Shown: positions 48,644 to 61,300 of the stretch, in pieces
Numbering within the stretch: the first letter of the stretch is position 1
How the letters are laid out: every line of letters starts with the position of its first letter
Source: Cordia subcordata
Taxonomy: Eukaryota; Streptophyta; Magnoliopsida; Boraginales; Cordiaceae
Direction of reading: 5' to 3'
Assembly (NCBI GenBank): GCA_028554755.1
Contig: JAPTOF010000001.1
Coordinates: forward strand, 40,071,501 to 40,135,500
DNA: 64,000 bases
Made by a program: the position numbers and the translations under genes
The notes under the pieces: model-generated
The model's database searches: none
What the model saw: the letters and a program-made list of their open reading frames with translations, nothing else
Told to the model about the DNA's origin: nothing

Positions 48644-49213
48644 TCAACAATAAATATCTGCTCGAAGTAGCTTGTGAACCGAGATGCAACCTCTTTGATA
48701 GTCTCTAAAGATTCTGATCTCAGAACAATCCCTCAAATCCTCAAGACTAACATATTGTTGCTTGACCATCCTATAAAAGTCACAGCCAGTGTCATGTATC
48801 CAAATATAAGGGTGGCATGTTTCATCATGGTAATACAACAAGCTTCTCACTCCTACACCTCCATTGCTACGGCGACTTCTATTCTTGCCTGGCAGGTAAG
48901 CCTTGTAAATGCTCTTGGATTTCAGCCTCTTTGATGAACCTGGCTTCAATATGTGAACTTTCTTCAATATTGATCCTACCCTTATCTGAAGCTCAACAGG
49001 CTTGTCACTACAATTCCAAATCCTTGTTCCAACTTCTGAGACTTGAACACCGTCACGGCAGCCATTGAAGCACCTCACAAGGGAAATCCCAAGCAGCCGG
49101 AGGAGCCTAGGGCTCTGACCGCGTGCCTGTTGAAGAATGAACTCGCAATTCATGAAGAAGATTACAAACCTTCCGCTTCCACTCCCCTTGATATTAGCTT
49201 TTGTGGTTACCAT
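48644..49213 (-). CDS. Conserved plant protein of unknown function, single exon, 189 aa
   Basis: An uninterrupted frame runs from ATG at 49213 to TGA at 48644. The segment from about residue 63 reads as a compact, well-conserved domain: GTRIWNCSDKPVELQIRVGS, LKPGSSKRLKSKSIYKAY (90-106), a basic PGKNRSRR stretch, RSLLYYHDETCHPYIWIHDT (123-142) and KQQYVSLEDLRDCSEIRIFRD (151-171). I recall very similar uncharacterised proteins in other flowering plants but no assigned function. Cysteines and His in the YYHDETCHPYIWIHD region could bind metal, which is only a guess. Met21 is an alternative start; the first 60 residues are less distinctive. A run of 15 T (48620-48634) right after the stop on the gene strand is a poly(A)-like tract, so a retroposed copy is possible. 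It interrupts the gene order otherwise shared with Arabidopsis. Confidence 0.72.
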   Translation of the reverse strand: MVTTKANIKGSGSGRFVIFFMNCEFILQQARGQSPRLLRLLGISLVRCFNGCRDGVQVSEVGTRIWNCSDKPVELQIRVGSILKKVHILKPGSSKRLKSKSIYKAYLPGKNRSRRSNGGVGVRSLLYYHDETCHPYIWIHDTGCDFYRMVKQQYVSLEDLRDCSEIRIFRDYQRGCISVHKLLRADIYC

Positions 49214-49856
49214 ATAGGGCCTTGATATTCAATATTTTAAAGATAATAAAATGGATGAGATGTCAACTTTTGTGCTGGTATGAATCATACTATAAACCGA
49301 AATTTTCGGATCCGTGACCAACTCTTTTTCTTTTTTAAGTGTGGTACAATGTAGGAGGATGCAAAATTAAGTTTTCATGGATTATGACTTTGTTATTTTA
49401 AGAGAATATAAGTAGTTGGCAAAGTTTGGTAGTCTAGAAGGAAAATGAAAACGTGGGGGCCCTACAAACCCATATCTTTTTAGTAGGAATCAATAGATAG
49501 TCTCATCAGCTGGATCTTAATCATTTACTGCACGAGAGAAAAAGAAAAAAGAAAAAAAGAAAAACTCACTTTTTTGATCAATTATACAGTCTTACTTTTC
49601 ATTTTGTAAAACACTGTTTCCATATCAGAAATCAATTTTTTTTATAAAAAAAAATAATACTAAAAAAAGATAAAATAGTCAACGGACTTTACTGACTGAT
49701 AATTATTAACCTTGAAGAATTGATCTATAGGAGTAAATAGATTCTTTATATATCTCACTATACAGATGAAAACTCATCAAGCGTCATTAAGCAAATGACT
49801 CGATAACAAAGTGATTTAGCTCTGAAGTAGCAAGGTAAAGAATTTACAAGGAAAAA

Positions 49857-52800
49857 CTATTTTTCATGATTGTCTTGAGAGGGATCTATCTGGATTATCA
49901 GGGGCTGATGCAGATGTGCAGCAGAATCAGCCACAACGGGTAATTGAGATGAAAGAATTCCATCTACATCCTCGTTTTCAGCCAGTGCTTTCTCCAGAGC
50001 TGCCTTCGCGACTTTTGTGACGCAGATTATTAGCACCACTGCCATGGGATGAAACGCATATTAAGTTTATATGCATGAGAAAATCAAAGCACGTGAATCG
50101 TAGATAATCAAATCGCAGTTCTACTGTTGGCTTCCGTTGTTTTGGAAAAACTTCCATGTTATCCGAAGTAGCTTCATTGCAAAAATGCAGCAAAATAGTC
50201 TAATGACAACTTGTTGCGACAGAATGCAAAAGCTTTCCTGTATCATATAGAATTTTATTCTTTTTGCGATTATCAAAATAATTATTTCAACCTTTCAAAC
50301 AGCAACTCCTAAAATGAATTTTTACCATCTTCTCAGTTAAAATACCCTTCATATACATGATGCAAATGTTGTGTATGCAGGCAATTCAAAGAGGTATTAA
50401 GCCACCATTACTTGAAACTCACCTGATACTGCAAGGCCTAAAATGATGAATGCCTGCATCAGGTTAAAGAGGGAGAGTCAGAATGACAAAAACTGAGAAG
50501 CTGCTCCATAGAAATTCTCATAAAAAAAGGTTAACAAAGACAATGGCCCAGAATGCCTCAGATACATCGGACACCTAAAGTCTATTCGATGGGATAAGCA
50601 TTATCATTCTTTGACAGGTGAAGTAAAATCTATAAAATCTTACAATACGAGTCTTTGAAAATTCATTCCATCCATGGGTCACATCAGAAAGATCCTTCAA
50701 AGTGGTTCCAACGTATACCAGGGCAAAGGTAATTGGCTGCATCAGAGACATCAACAAGCACAAATTAGCTATACTTAAAGCAGAACATTTGCAACTGTTC
50801 ATATGTTGATAGGATGAATGATAAAGCAAACTACGTAGATCATAGAGGTGGGCTATGATGCTTCTAATTTAGGTCAGACATTGCAATGTTATGACAAGCG
50901 TGAACAACACATCATGGTAAGACGTTATTTCGGGTAGATACCATCATTCCCAACCATGAAGCCAGCATGTACTCTCCTACTGAAACTGGAGTGACAGACA
51001 ACAGATAATTCATCATGTTGAAGGGGAGCAGTGGAGTAAACCGAAGCAGCAAGACAATCTGCCCAATAAAAGACAGTAGTTGAGAATGAGAATGTTCTCG
51101 AGATGTAACATAAGCTCAATATGTTGATCTATTGAAAAAGGGAGAACCAAGGATATTTGTAAAGTAGAGGTCTTATTTGGCAGAGGAAGTACATCTAACA
51201 AGGAACAAATGAAACAAGAACCTATAATTGCAAAAAGAAATCATAAATTCCAGAGGAAGAAACATTAATTGGAATATACACAAACCTTGAATCCAGATCT
51301 CTGAATTGCAATAGCAACAGCCCTGAACTGTGGATAGTCTTTCAGTTTGGAAATAACAAATGATCTCCCAATCTAGTAGTAAAGAGAAAATATTAGAGTC
51401 AAATATCTACCCAGTCGAGTAAAATATCTAACCTGAGACAGGAATTTTGAAATAGGGGCATAAATGACCACAGGATAAAAACAAATTAATTAAGAAAAGA
51501 ATGTCTGGCTGGTGGAAGCTAATATATACCAGCAGTGCAACATTGCTATTAGTATATACATGCGGACAAATTCTGTGTATCACTACTGCTGAAAGGAGAG
51601 AAAATTATTGATAATTCAGGGGAAACAAGTGAAAAGGATAATACGTATTCAAAATTTAACTTCCAATTATCATCTAAAACAGATATGCCCTAATTAGATG
51701 TATACTTACTGTTCTTCCAACAAGAAATGCTGCCACTGCACCAATAGTAGCACCAAGCGAATCAGCAATAAAACCAATGGGTAGGCCAAAGAGATATCCA
51801 CCACCCAGCTGAATACAGAAAAAATTGCAATATAAGTTTCAGGTCAAGGATTTCATATATCAAGATATAATAATATTTCAAGTCCCCATCAAATATAAGC
51901 AATTCATATATTCCTCAACTAGATGTTAACCAGTTGCAGAAAGTTCAAGGATTTTGACCAATCGAAGTACTTGTAAGGTTAATGACTCCAATCATGACTA
52001 AACAAATTACATTTTCCTTTACTCCATTAACTTGAACATTCTTGAGGCCAGTGCGCTCATATTTCAAAGAACTAAGATCGCACTCCCACTCCCCACCCTA
52101 ACCCCGGGCTTTCTTTATGAACTACAGTAGCATTTTCTGAAAGCATAATGCACAAGTGGACCTAGTTAAGACATGAAGAAAAGGAGGGAAAAAATAAAAT
52201 AAAGGCACATGAAGTGACATTTCACTGCAGTCCTAAAGCTCAAAATTTAAACCATAGATACTTTTGCTGCCATTTCCTTCTCTGATCATATTTTTGTCAA
52301 TGTCCTCGACATTGGACATATGTATTTCAACGTTTTTGAAAAGAGAGCGGGCAGAGTGGGGAGATGAAAGGTCCCAGGGGCATACAGCATTTTTTTAGAG
52401 GTCCAATGCTTAATCTATCTACATGATTCAATGAAAATTTGCAATGTACTTACTTACTGAAGGTATGATTTAATAGGACATTTTAAAGTTTAAGAGGGAT
52501 ACCCAATAAAATTCCCACATCTCCAATCCCAAGATTGAGTAAATATGAAACCTATACCACAAATTCTTAAACTACCGGGAGGAGCACCATAGCCACCTTA
52601 AATCCCCCAGGAATCTAACCCTTGGAGTATAACTTTGTTTCCTATAAATATGGCCTGAATAACTTGGAGTATAACAAAAGACAGGGTAACTTAAGAGTCT
52701 TGCTATAAATATGGCCTGAATGGAAAACAATGGGCAGTACTTCCCATTATATACAAGGGGATCAAAATGAAAGAAAGAAGAACCTGCAGAGAAACCCTCC

Positions 52801-55800
52801 CTGTTACTGCACAGTTTAGAACTTTGTTTCCTATAAACATCATTACATGAAGATCAATGCAATTTTGTCATCAGTTACTAGTCCTATTTCCTTTGTTCAA
52901 TGTGAAACTCCAGCCATACAAGCACAAGACAAAATAGAAAGTCAATGAATATCTCAAAGCATGCAAACACAAGAACTTAACCTGAGCCGTTGTCAATCGA
53001 ATCAATTGCTAAATGACATCACAATATTGTCATGCACTTCATTGAAATTGAAAAATAAAAATCAAATTCATTTAAGCAATGGAAAGAGGACTTACCGTAA
53101 GTACTGATGCCGGAACTGCTAAAATAGTTAGAGGAATGTAAGCAAAAGCCCTGTAAAATATAACAGCACATTTGACTCAGAATATTAAAAATCAGATTTT
53201 GAGAGTATAATCTTAGATAACACAGTTTCTAGACCTGACATGGAACTAATGTACATTAAAATTCATTATATACTAATGTAGCTAAGAAGCATACAATTCC
53301 AAGTAATCATGATTCATGCCAGCCAGAAACAAATGGACATGGCATACTGAATATCTTATCACTCCCAAAAGGCAAAGCCCCAAATGGAGATGATGTTTCA
53401 CAAATTGGCTTGTCACGCCACAACAGTCCAATAATTAATTAGAGAAAGCAAGTAAACTTGGACAGAATGGCAAAAACTAGGGTTATTTTGCATGAGTTCA
53501 TACTCATATAGTTCATATTATTTACACTACAGGAACCTCAATTGTAAACAGACTTGACAGTCCTTATGCAAGTGTAATGTCCATGAAGTCGAGGAAATGA
53601 AATCAAATCAGATTTGACAACACTGCTCACTCTTATTGAGCACAATCTCCTTTGGCCAAATCCATGTAGTAAAAATCTAGTCTATCTCCATCCAACTCCT
53701 CGTAGGTCTGCTCCTACACCTCTCATGATTCTCATACTTCATATATGTTACTCAGACTTAGATCCTAACATTGAACAAAGATACAAATCCGAGCATTGGG
53801 ATAAAAAATTGTTAAAATAGGATCCTGCAACTCAGCCAAATAAGCGTGTTGACTTTAGATTTAGATACACAGAGACAATCATGATACTCAATCAACAATT
53901 ATAAACCACAAAGAGAAATCTTGAATTTGATTGTCAACACCTTCTACAGCAACAAAGATATTTTTCTAATTTCTTGATGAACTCATCACTCATCACTCAT
54001 CAGTCATCAATGATGCCTTTCAGCAACAAAGCCTACACCGCTTCCTAACCTTTTGGCCATCAATTTTCACTTGTGTTGGAGAATCGTAAGTGGTGTGCCA
54101 TGTCTGACATGAGTTTATTGTGTGTCCAGTGTTGGGATGTATCAAATTTGACACCTATCCTATTCTGCAGGTCCAATCAATGCAGCTTCACACACTTCTA
54201 CCAGGTACCTCCAGGTTTCCTCTTAAAATATCCAACTACTTCGTGGGTTTCTCCCTCATATTTGTCCTTCAAAGAAGCTATTCCCACTTCTCCTTAAATC
54301 ATATCATTTCTAATTTTGTCTTTTCTAATATTCATTTACTTCACTGCTCAGCCCTTAGATCCATACAATGAAGATGGTCTTACATCTATCTTTTAATGGC
54401 AGTCTTTTAACTTAATATACGACTCTTGACTCAACCATCTACTTTGTCCATCTTGCTTTGCATTATAACCTATGTAGACATCAATGTTGCATCTTGTTTA
54501 AAACCCCAACGTATCTAAAATTTCCCTTTCAATAGTACTCTTTCAATACCCAATTTTACTCCTACCTTACTCATTAACCTACTCTTAGTGAACCTGCATT
54601 GCATATGCTCCATCTTCAATCTTCTTAACTTACTGCTTCCAAAGTCTCAATTTATAATTCTAGCTTAGCACTCACAACATCTATATACTTACCGCTAGAA
54701 TAATGTCAGTTGCGGATAGCATGAACCTCAACACCTCGTCATTGATAGGGTCCATATTTAGTGACCATCTTAAAGCTTAAACTGTTAGGAAAGGTCTATT
54801 GTATTTATTTTTGTTTACGACATCCATTTATCATGTAAGTAACATTTGTTTTGAGCTTTATACATAAACAGTTTTTTAAATTTTAGATGGTTAATGGCAA
54901 AACTTGAACCCATAACTTGGACGTTGATACCACACTAGATGACCACTTAATCTAAAGGGTTTTTATTATTCTCTAGAGTTGATAAGTTCATCTAAAATTT
55001 AGAGCAAAAAGATATAGGTCCAAGGCTGGTCCTTGGTGTAGAACAATATATTTAAGTTAGACAACATTGGTTTCTTAGAAAAGTCATAGTTTTGTAATAC
55101 ATCTCTTACCACTTCAATCCATTGTAATACATGCACCTGCCATAGGACCTCTCCCTATGGACTTATTCATATGCCTCTTTCATGACTCCAGCAGGAGGAG
55201 AAGGAGAAGGGGGGGGGGGGGATTGTGAAGGTGTTGGTTGTTTGTTTAAACAAAAAGAAAATGAGCTATATGGGAGTTGAAAGTTTCTGGACAATCAATA
55301 ACTACATATCCAATACTTCCTAGCAAAGAAGAAACTTGAGAATTAATTCATCATCCAGCTAGTAAACAAGCGTAAGTCCAAAGAAGTAAAACTTTGAAGC
55401 ATGTGAGTATATCAAAATTCAAGTAGTTAAGAAATAGAAACATCCGCTAGATCTACTGCTTAAGGAAGTCTGCCTATTATCGTACATGAAAAGGCAGACA
55501 TCTGAAAATACGTATCGGCATGCATCATAGGTATAACTTTACTATGTTAATTCACATATCATGATTATCCATGTTTTATATTACAAAAGCCCATACGCTT
55601 TTGATCCATCTCTTACAAAACGATTATCAATTAAGTAATTCTGTATTTTCTTATTCATTCTTCACTTAACAAAAATTGTATTGAACTTCAAGTTTTGTTA
55701 TGCTATCCATGCCTTAAACATTGAAATGCAGTAATGCCATCTAGAGGAACATCAGTGATGGACAGCGAGAACATTGCGGATCAGCAATTATCCATGTAGA

Positions 55801-57013
55801 CATCATACTTACAGGACAACAGGGCCCCAAGGACCAAGATCTTTCTCAACCCACACTAAGAAATCCTTCAATATCTGCAAAATGGAATTCTCTGAGTAAT
55901 TTAAAAGAAATGAAAAAAAATAACCTCTCAGTCAAACATATTCCACTTGTTCGCATGTCCAAAACAAAGAACGCAAACCCAGAACAAATCAGACCTATAT
56001 CTCAACAATACATACCAAGATAGTAAGCAAGGAAGACCTTTTGACTGTGCATCAATCACTTAACTCACAAAGAAATGGAAAAGGAACAAAAGCTTCCTCA
56101 CATTATTATGACTTCGATGATACTCATGTAACTGGTACCAAGCTAAGAATGATTGAAGAATACATAATATTGTGAAATACATAATATTGTGAAAGCCAAC
56201 GTAATCAAAACAGGTATAGGAAGGAGAATCTAAAATACATCAAATTGAGCTGAACTCACAGAGCACAATGTATCCACTAGAAGAAGAATACAATAGTAAA
56301 TCGTTCTGGTTGCCTACATCATACATTACTTGTGAAATAAAACGGCATTGGAAATTAGTACAAATAGAAGCAGAAACCGACACTGTTCACCCAAGAAAGA
56401 CATCAGAACACAGTTTCATCAATATGAAAACATCAAATTAAACAGAAATGGAGAACCAAACAGCTACCACTAAACTGAAACAATACTATTAGCACTATAG
56501 TTAAGCAGAACCAATTGATAAAAATAGCAAGATAACAAACCCAGGTAAGAAAACATTAAACTCAAATAATACTATCAACACTACAATTAAGCAAAACCCA
56601 TTGATACAAACAGCAAGATAAAACATACCCAGATAGCAAAATGCCTCAAGTTATCCAAGAAGAAAGAAACAAAAGCAAAATCAAACCAATCCCAACTAAC
56701 AATTAAGTCCAAATAATCCGAGAAACACCATGATTAAGCAAAATAAATCAAACCCAGAGAAGAAAATTTCCCCAAAACCCTAAGAAGACAATGAAACCGA
56801 AGCAAACAACACAATTAAGCAAACTTATCAATCTATACAGCAAAATAAAACACACCCAGATGAGAAAATGCCAAGAAAAAAAATTTTCCACGAACCCAAA
56901 AAGTCGAAATTACGAACCTTTTCAATAGGGAGAGTAAAGAATGCCGTGACGATGGCGCCAACGAGGAGAAGCAAAAGCGTGATCTTGAAAATCGAGGACC
57001 ACTTGAAAGCCAT
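49857..57013 (-). CDS. VTT/DedA-type 'SNARE-associated Golgi protein', nine exons, 273 aa
   Basis: Exons in transcript order: 57013-56918, 55874-55813, 53150-53096, 51808-51710, 51372-51286, 51058-50942, 50736-50644, 50453-50423 and 50038-49857, all GT/AG, 822 nt in total. A first membrane segment (MAFKWSS, then FKITLLLLLVGAIVTAFF) is followed by DLGPWGPVVLAFAYIPLTILAVPASVLTLGGGYLFG (45-78), GATIGAVAAFLVGRT, the hallmark LRFTPLLPFNMMNYLL (138-153), ASWLGMMP, VYVGTTLKDLSDVTHGW and a last hydrophobic segment. This is the VTT domain of TVP38/TMEM41/VMP1/DedA proteins, multi-pass membrane proteins linked to Golgi/ER lipid handling. The tail ending DNHEK closely resembles At5g19070 (280 aa). The ATG is the first in frame; an upstream in-frame extension has no ATG. 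Intron 2 (53151-55812) is large and holds old repeat-like sequence. Confidence 0.93.
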
Positions 57014-57113
57014 TGGATTGAAGAAAGAAAGTGGAAGCCTTTTACGCCAAGGCCTACACTCTTCTTCGTCTTGATCCTCTTGTACAGCTTGTTTCAATGA
57101 CAAGCGAGGCCTT

Positions 57114-58996
57114 AGATTTATTCCCCCTAAATTTGCCAGATTTAATTGTCTTTTAGTTTCCTACTAAAAATTCTCAAGAATATGAAAAATTTCAGGAGAA
57201 AATGTGAGTAGAAAGATTGAAACTTTTAGCCCATTTTCGTTTGGAATTTGTGAAAGGACACACAGACACACAGTGTTTCTGTTTGGATGTTTTTGTTGAA
57301 GTTTGTGGGAGATGCGTGGAGTAGTGAAAAGATCTTTTGTGTTTGGTTTTTTTCCTCAAAGGGCTGTTTCAGCGATGTATGATCGTATCGTGATTTGCTG
57401 AATTGGGGTTTTGTCTGTGCGCTAAGTTAAGAGAGCTCTCCGTGTGGAAGAAGTAACCCAACGCGGTTTAGTTAGTCGTCCACCAGCTTCCTGAACGTGC
57501 CAAAACCCCCCTCCCACCCCTCAAAACTGACTTCATGCAAGTGCCCCATCAGCATGAAATGCGCGATCTGAGTTCGATCCCAATTACTTTCCCCTGTAAA
57601 TACTTTCGACTTGTCTAACGTTTACTACGAGAGACATGTTGTGCACTCAAAATTTGTCCAATGATAATTACACTTTACCAATTATTTTGATATTTAAATT
57701 TCGTTAGTTAATTTTTTTTTTTTCGTGAAAAAAGTTATAAATGTTCTCCTAATAACATAGGGCTTCGTCATCGAGCACTAAGTTATAGGGAAATTATATT
57801 ACATGACATTAAGCTCGATTAGGATGGATTAGGGTTTGTTGGCGTTTAGTTTGGTTCTAATTTGAGTACTAATTTATGATTGTTATATTGTTGTTGAGTT
57901 TGAGCTCGTATAATGCATGTGTTCCTAAAAAGGTTGTCAGCAAAGCTTGAATATTACTTCATACTAATAATATTACAAATTATACTTTGTTTTAACTCCC
58001 TTTGTGGAAATAAAATTATGTCAATGTTAGTTAAGAAAAAATATCAAGACTAAATTTGATCTCAAATTTGAGTTTTAGCTTGAAATTTGTAGTTGTACAT
58101 TTAGAATCAAAATCCAAACTTAAACCTTTCATACGTAGTTCAAAAATAAGTTAGAATTTTTTTCAAGTTACTTTTGTCTTACCTTAATTTTTCTTGTTTA
58201 TGAAATTCAAACTCAAATTATTAGCACTTAATAAACGAGAGCTCAACAAAAACACCCAAAAGGTTCGACTTATTTATCCAAAATCATACCCAAACTTAAT
58301 CATTTTTTTATTCACGTTTGAAGTTTTGGAAATTATGAGAGCATCCAATCTTTATAGGTTCCAAAGTTTACAGCTGTCCAGTCCCCACTTTCATTATTAA
58401 CCTTGTCCAATATGAGAAAATACCTTCCAATGGTTTTGCATTGAAACTCACAAAAAAAAAAAAGAAAGAAAAGAAAAGAAAATGTAGAATTTGCTAATAG
58501 GCAAAATCAAGACCTTGTTGTATGGAGCAATTTGTCAGGAAGAGATGCATAATCACACTATGATCTACTCTTTACTGAGTTAAAGCTGAAAATAAAGAAC
58601 CTATGATGTATATGATGTAACTAAACAGGACGGTTACATTTGTTGGATTATTTTTTCCCTGCTAGAATGTAATCTACAACGTCGTAGATATTCAAAAGAA
58701 TCCAAAAGAAATACGTGTACAAAATCTATGGAATAAATTCACGGTTCCATGTCATCATACCTCAATCTAGTAACCCGATCTGTAGTGTTTGAAATGGAGT
58801 GGGATAGGAGCGGGGCCGTATTTCCGTTTAGTGACCCTTAGCACACAACTTGACTAGGATTTCGACCATCTTATGCTCTGCTTGGATCTGCTACTTTTTT
58901 CTCCTATCAAAATCCTAATAATCCCAGTCTGAAATGCAAAATCTGAAGCATCCGGGATCCCAAGTAGTGGATATTAGCAAGGCCACAGTCATCTCA
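57114..58996. other. Intergenic DNA between the VTT and NXPE-like genes
   Basis: It includes the leader/promoter of the VTT gene (57014-57400) and, at the right, the probable 3' untranslated region of the NXPE-like gene. A GAGTTCGATCCC box near 57571 resembles a tRNA B box but no complete SINE was recognised. No further gene is seen. Confidence 0.5.
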
Positions 58997-60841
58997 CTAT
59001 CTTGCGCATAAAGCATGAAGCAGAACATGGCATAACATGAGGTCCACAAAATATTGGTGGCCAATCTGGCCATCCTTCCACCGCATCTTCGCCGGAGCAC
59101 GGCCGTAGTGCACGCCGTCGTTGCACCGGTTATCGTAATGCCATGGATAAGTCATATCGAAATCATCAATAACTCTGTCAACCACTCCATATAGCCTAAG
59201 CTTATCCAACACCACCCCATTGAACACCTCCATCTTATGAGGATTAAATGCCAATCTTCTAGCATAGCCACCGGTTGCCACCGTGGTCCGGTAAATGATC
59301 TCCGGTGGTGCAACCCCTCTCTGTCTCACGCCTTCCAGTACCTCCTTCCAGAACCGCACAGCGTAGTCTGCCCCGTGGACAAACCGCCTTACAGTAGGCC
59401 AATACACACCATCATGTAAGCCTGAATTCATGATCACAGTGTCTGGAACAACATCTTTCGAAAAATACCCTTTAAGCACCTCTCTATACTCTGCATTGCT
59501 CAATGAATTCAGGCCCTGATAATTGCCTGTATCGTTCGGATGGCCATTGAAAATGCTTGTAAATCGAACCACTTGGGCTGCATTTTTCGGGTTAGTGATG
59601 TTCATATCATACCTTCTAGGTACAAGCTTAACATCAGGCAAGACCAATATGAAATTAAACATGTTTCGAATTGTATCACAATGATTAGAATCACCCCACC
59701 AGAAAATCCACCTACCATTTAAGCAATTCCATGCTTTTTCACTATTAAACAACTGGAATGAACAATGTGTTGAGTATACCCAACCATTGCTCTCAAGTGA
59801 CCCCAAGGGGCCATCACACCATGGCTTTTGGCATGGAAAATTTGGTTCTTGGCATCTATACCTTCCATCTTTGCTAATGCCACAATGATCATTCTTGGTG
59901 TGCCGCGACCAACGCCCTGACCAAACATTCCTAACAAGATCAGACTTGTTACAGTGTGAAATCTCAGGCAATTGAGCTGAAGATTTGCTGAATTTGATCC
60001 GAATCACACGAACAATTCTATCGAATGCAAATCTTGCATTAGAGAATTTCAACCCTTCATAATGTCTAAACAATAGGATGATTGTGAGATTATAATCTCC
60101 GGCAAAATCAGGGTGCACTTGTAGAACAAATGTGTAATTACCATTGCCATGGTCCTTAACTGGAGGCCTAGCTTTCCAAGATTCACCAGAAAGATCAATT
60201 TCGAAATAATCACCACCTAAACAATGAGGATTCCCTTGATCATCCAATGCTTGAAATACAAATTCATGTATATCACCGGTTGATAGAACAATATTTTCAT
60301 GACCATCCAATGCTGGAATACTAATATCTACAGATTTTGAGTCCTTACATGGTTCCCCACCTGGAGTCAACCAAGCTGCAAGAAGATTTGCTGAATAATT
60401 GCCTTCTAATTCAGCTGAAATCCATCTAAATTTATTTGCTTTTGATGAATCTTTTATCAATTTTTCTTGGTCATCTTGGGTCAAATTTTGAAGACTCTGA
60501 GGACTAAAATTGGTCAAAATTTTTGCTTGGTCTTCTTTGGCTAAGTTTACTGATTGAGAAGCTAATTTAGGAGGAAAACTTTGATGGGTATGGTCTAAAT
60601 TTGGAATTTTCAGAGTCGAAACATTGGGAAAGCTCAAATCTCTGTGTGTTTTAGCTAACTTTCTTGAACTATCAAACTTCAACCCAACAAAATCTTTCTG
60701 AACAGTAAACAAATTCACACCATCAATGCTCCAAACAATCAAGATTCCAAGAAAAACACCCATCACCAAGACTCTGAATCCCCAATGCACCATTGGGTTT
60801 TGCCCCAAAAACCATGCAAAATTCACAGTTTTCTCTGGCAT
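58997..60841 (-). CDS. NXPE/PC-esterase-like type II membrane protein, single exon, 614 aa
   Basis: The frame is open further upstream but its first ATG is at 60841. A single membrane anchor at about residues 18-39 (HWGFRVLVMGVFLGILIVW) with a short N-terminal side predicts a type II, Golgi-like topology. About 165-285 looks like an Ig/filamin-type beta domain (VDISIPALDGHENIVLSTGD, then GNGNYTFVLQVHPDFAGDYNL). The C-terminal part is an SGNH/PC-esterase-like domain: a Cys-rich lead-in (320-373), GRWIFWWGDSNHCDTIRNMF with the GDS block at 383-385, MNSGLHDG (471-478) and a terminal DGVHYG giving a DxxH pair (Asp575, His578). These suggest an acyl-esterase or acetyltransferase fold, as in animal NXPE and plant TBL proteins. 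The substrate is unknown. I recall its Arabidopsis counterparts (At5g19060/At3g06150) being labelled cytochrome P450; no P450 heme motif is present here. Confidence 0.85.
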   Translation of the reverse strand: MPEKTVNFAWFLGQNPMVHWGFRVLVMGVFLGILIVWSIDGVNLFTVQKDFVGLKFDSSRKLAKTHRDLSFPNVSTLKIPNLDHTHQSFPPKLASQSVNLAKEDQAKILTNFSPQSLQNLTQDDQEKLIKDSSKANKFRWISAELEGNYSANLLAAWLTPGGEPCKDSKSVDISIPALDGHENIVLSTGDIHEFVFQALDDQGNPHCLGGDYFEIDLSGESWKARPPVKDHGNGNYTFVLQVHPDFAGDYNLTIILLFRHYEGLKFSNARFAFDRIVRVIRIKFSKSSAQLPEISHCNKSDLVRNVWSGRWSRHTKNDHCGISKDGRYRCQEPNFPCQKPWCDGPLGSLESNGWVYSTHCSFQLFNSEKAWNCLNGRWIFWWGDSNHCDTIRNMFNFILVLPDVKLVPRRYDMNITNPKNAAQVVRFTSIFNGHPNDTGNYQGLNSLSNAEYREVLKGYFSKDVVPDTVIMNSGLHDGVYWPTVRRFVHGADYAVRFWKEVLEGVRQRGVAPPEIIYRTTVATGGYARRLAFNPHKMEVFNGVVLDKLRLYGVVDRVIDDFDMTYPWHYDNRCNDGVHYGRAPAKMRWKDGQIGHQYFVDLMLCHVLLHALCAR

Positions 60842-61224
60842 ATTTAGTACACAAACACAAAAATGATGCTGAAGAACACAACCCCACAATTTAAGATAAG
60901 AAAAAACTGAATCTTTCTGCAGAAAACTAAAAAGAATTACAGTGAAAAGCAGCTGTTTTCGCTTCAATACATGTACAGAAAAAGGCAAAGTGTGAAATCT
61001 TTCAAAGCTTTTCCATAATGCAGCCGAAAGAGGTTCATTTTACAAGTTTATGTATGCATGTATTTGTGTGTGTATGTGCACATACGGAGATTTTGTACAG
61101 AGATAGAGGAAGTACAAAAAGAAGAAAAGTGATGAAGTTTCCAAAGCGTGCAGAGACAAATTAGATAGGAATTAACTAACAACAGTGTTCAAGCAATATA
61201 GACAAGCATAAAAATCTTATTCCA

Positions 61225-61300
61225 CAAAAAAAAAAAAAACAAAACAAAACAAACAAACAAACAAAACAAAACAAAACAAAAAACCAAAAGAAAACCAAAA
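61225..61300. repeat. A-rich (AAAAC)n/(AAAC)n microsatellite
   Basis: After a run of A there are several AAAAC and AAAC units to about 61283, then AAACC-like units. It lies about 400 bp upstream of the NXPE-like ATG on the plus strand; on the gene strand it is a GTTTT repeat. Confidence 0.8.

Noticed and set aside
53600..54760. Less AT-rich sequence in VTT intron 2, suspected LINE or LTR remnant
   Set aside because: The short open frames and a few phrases looked retroelement-like, but no reverse-transcriptase motif, terminal repeat or target duplication could be shown.
57571..57590. GAGTTCGATCCC box as a SINE or tRNA gene
   Set aside because: There is no A box at the right distance, no cloverleaf, no tail and no target duplication.
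59237..59937. Several 60-72-codon frames
   Set aside because: They overlap the NXPE-like coding sequence in other frames.
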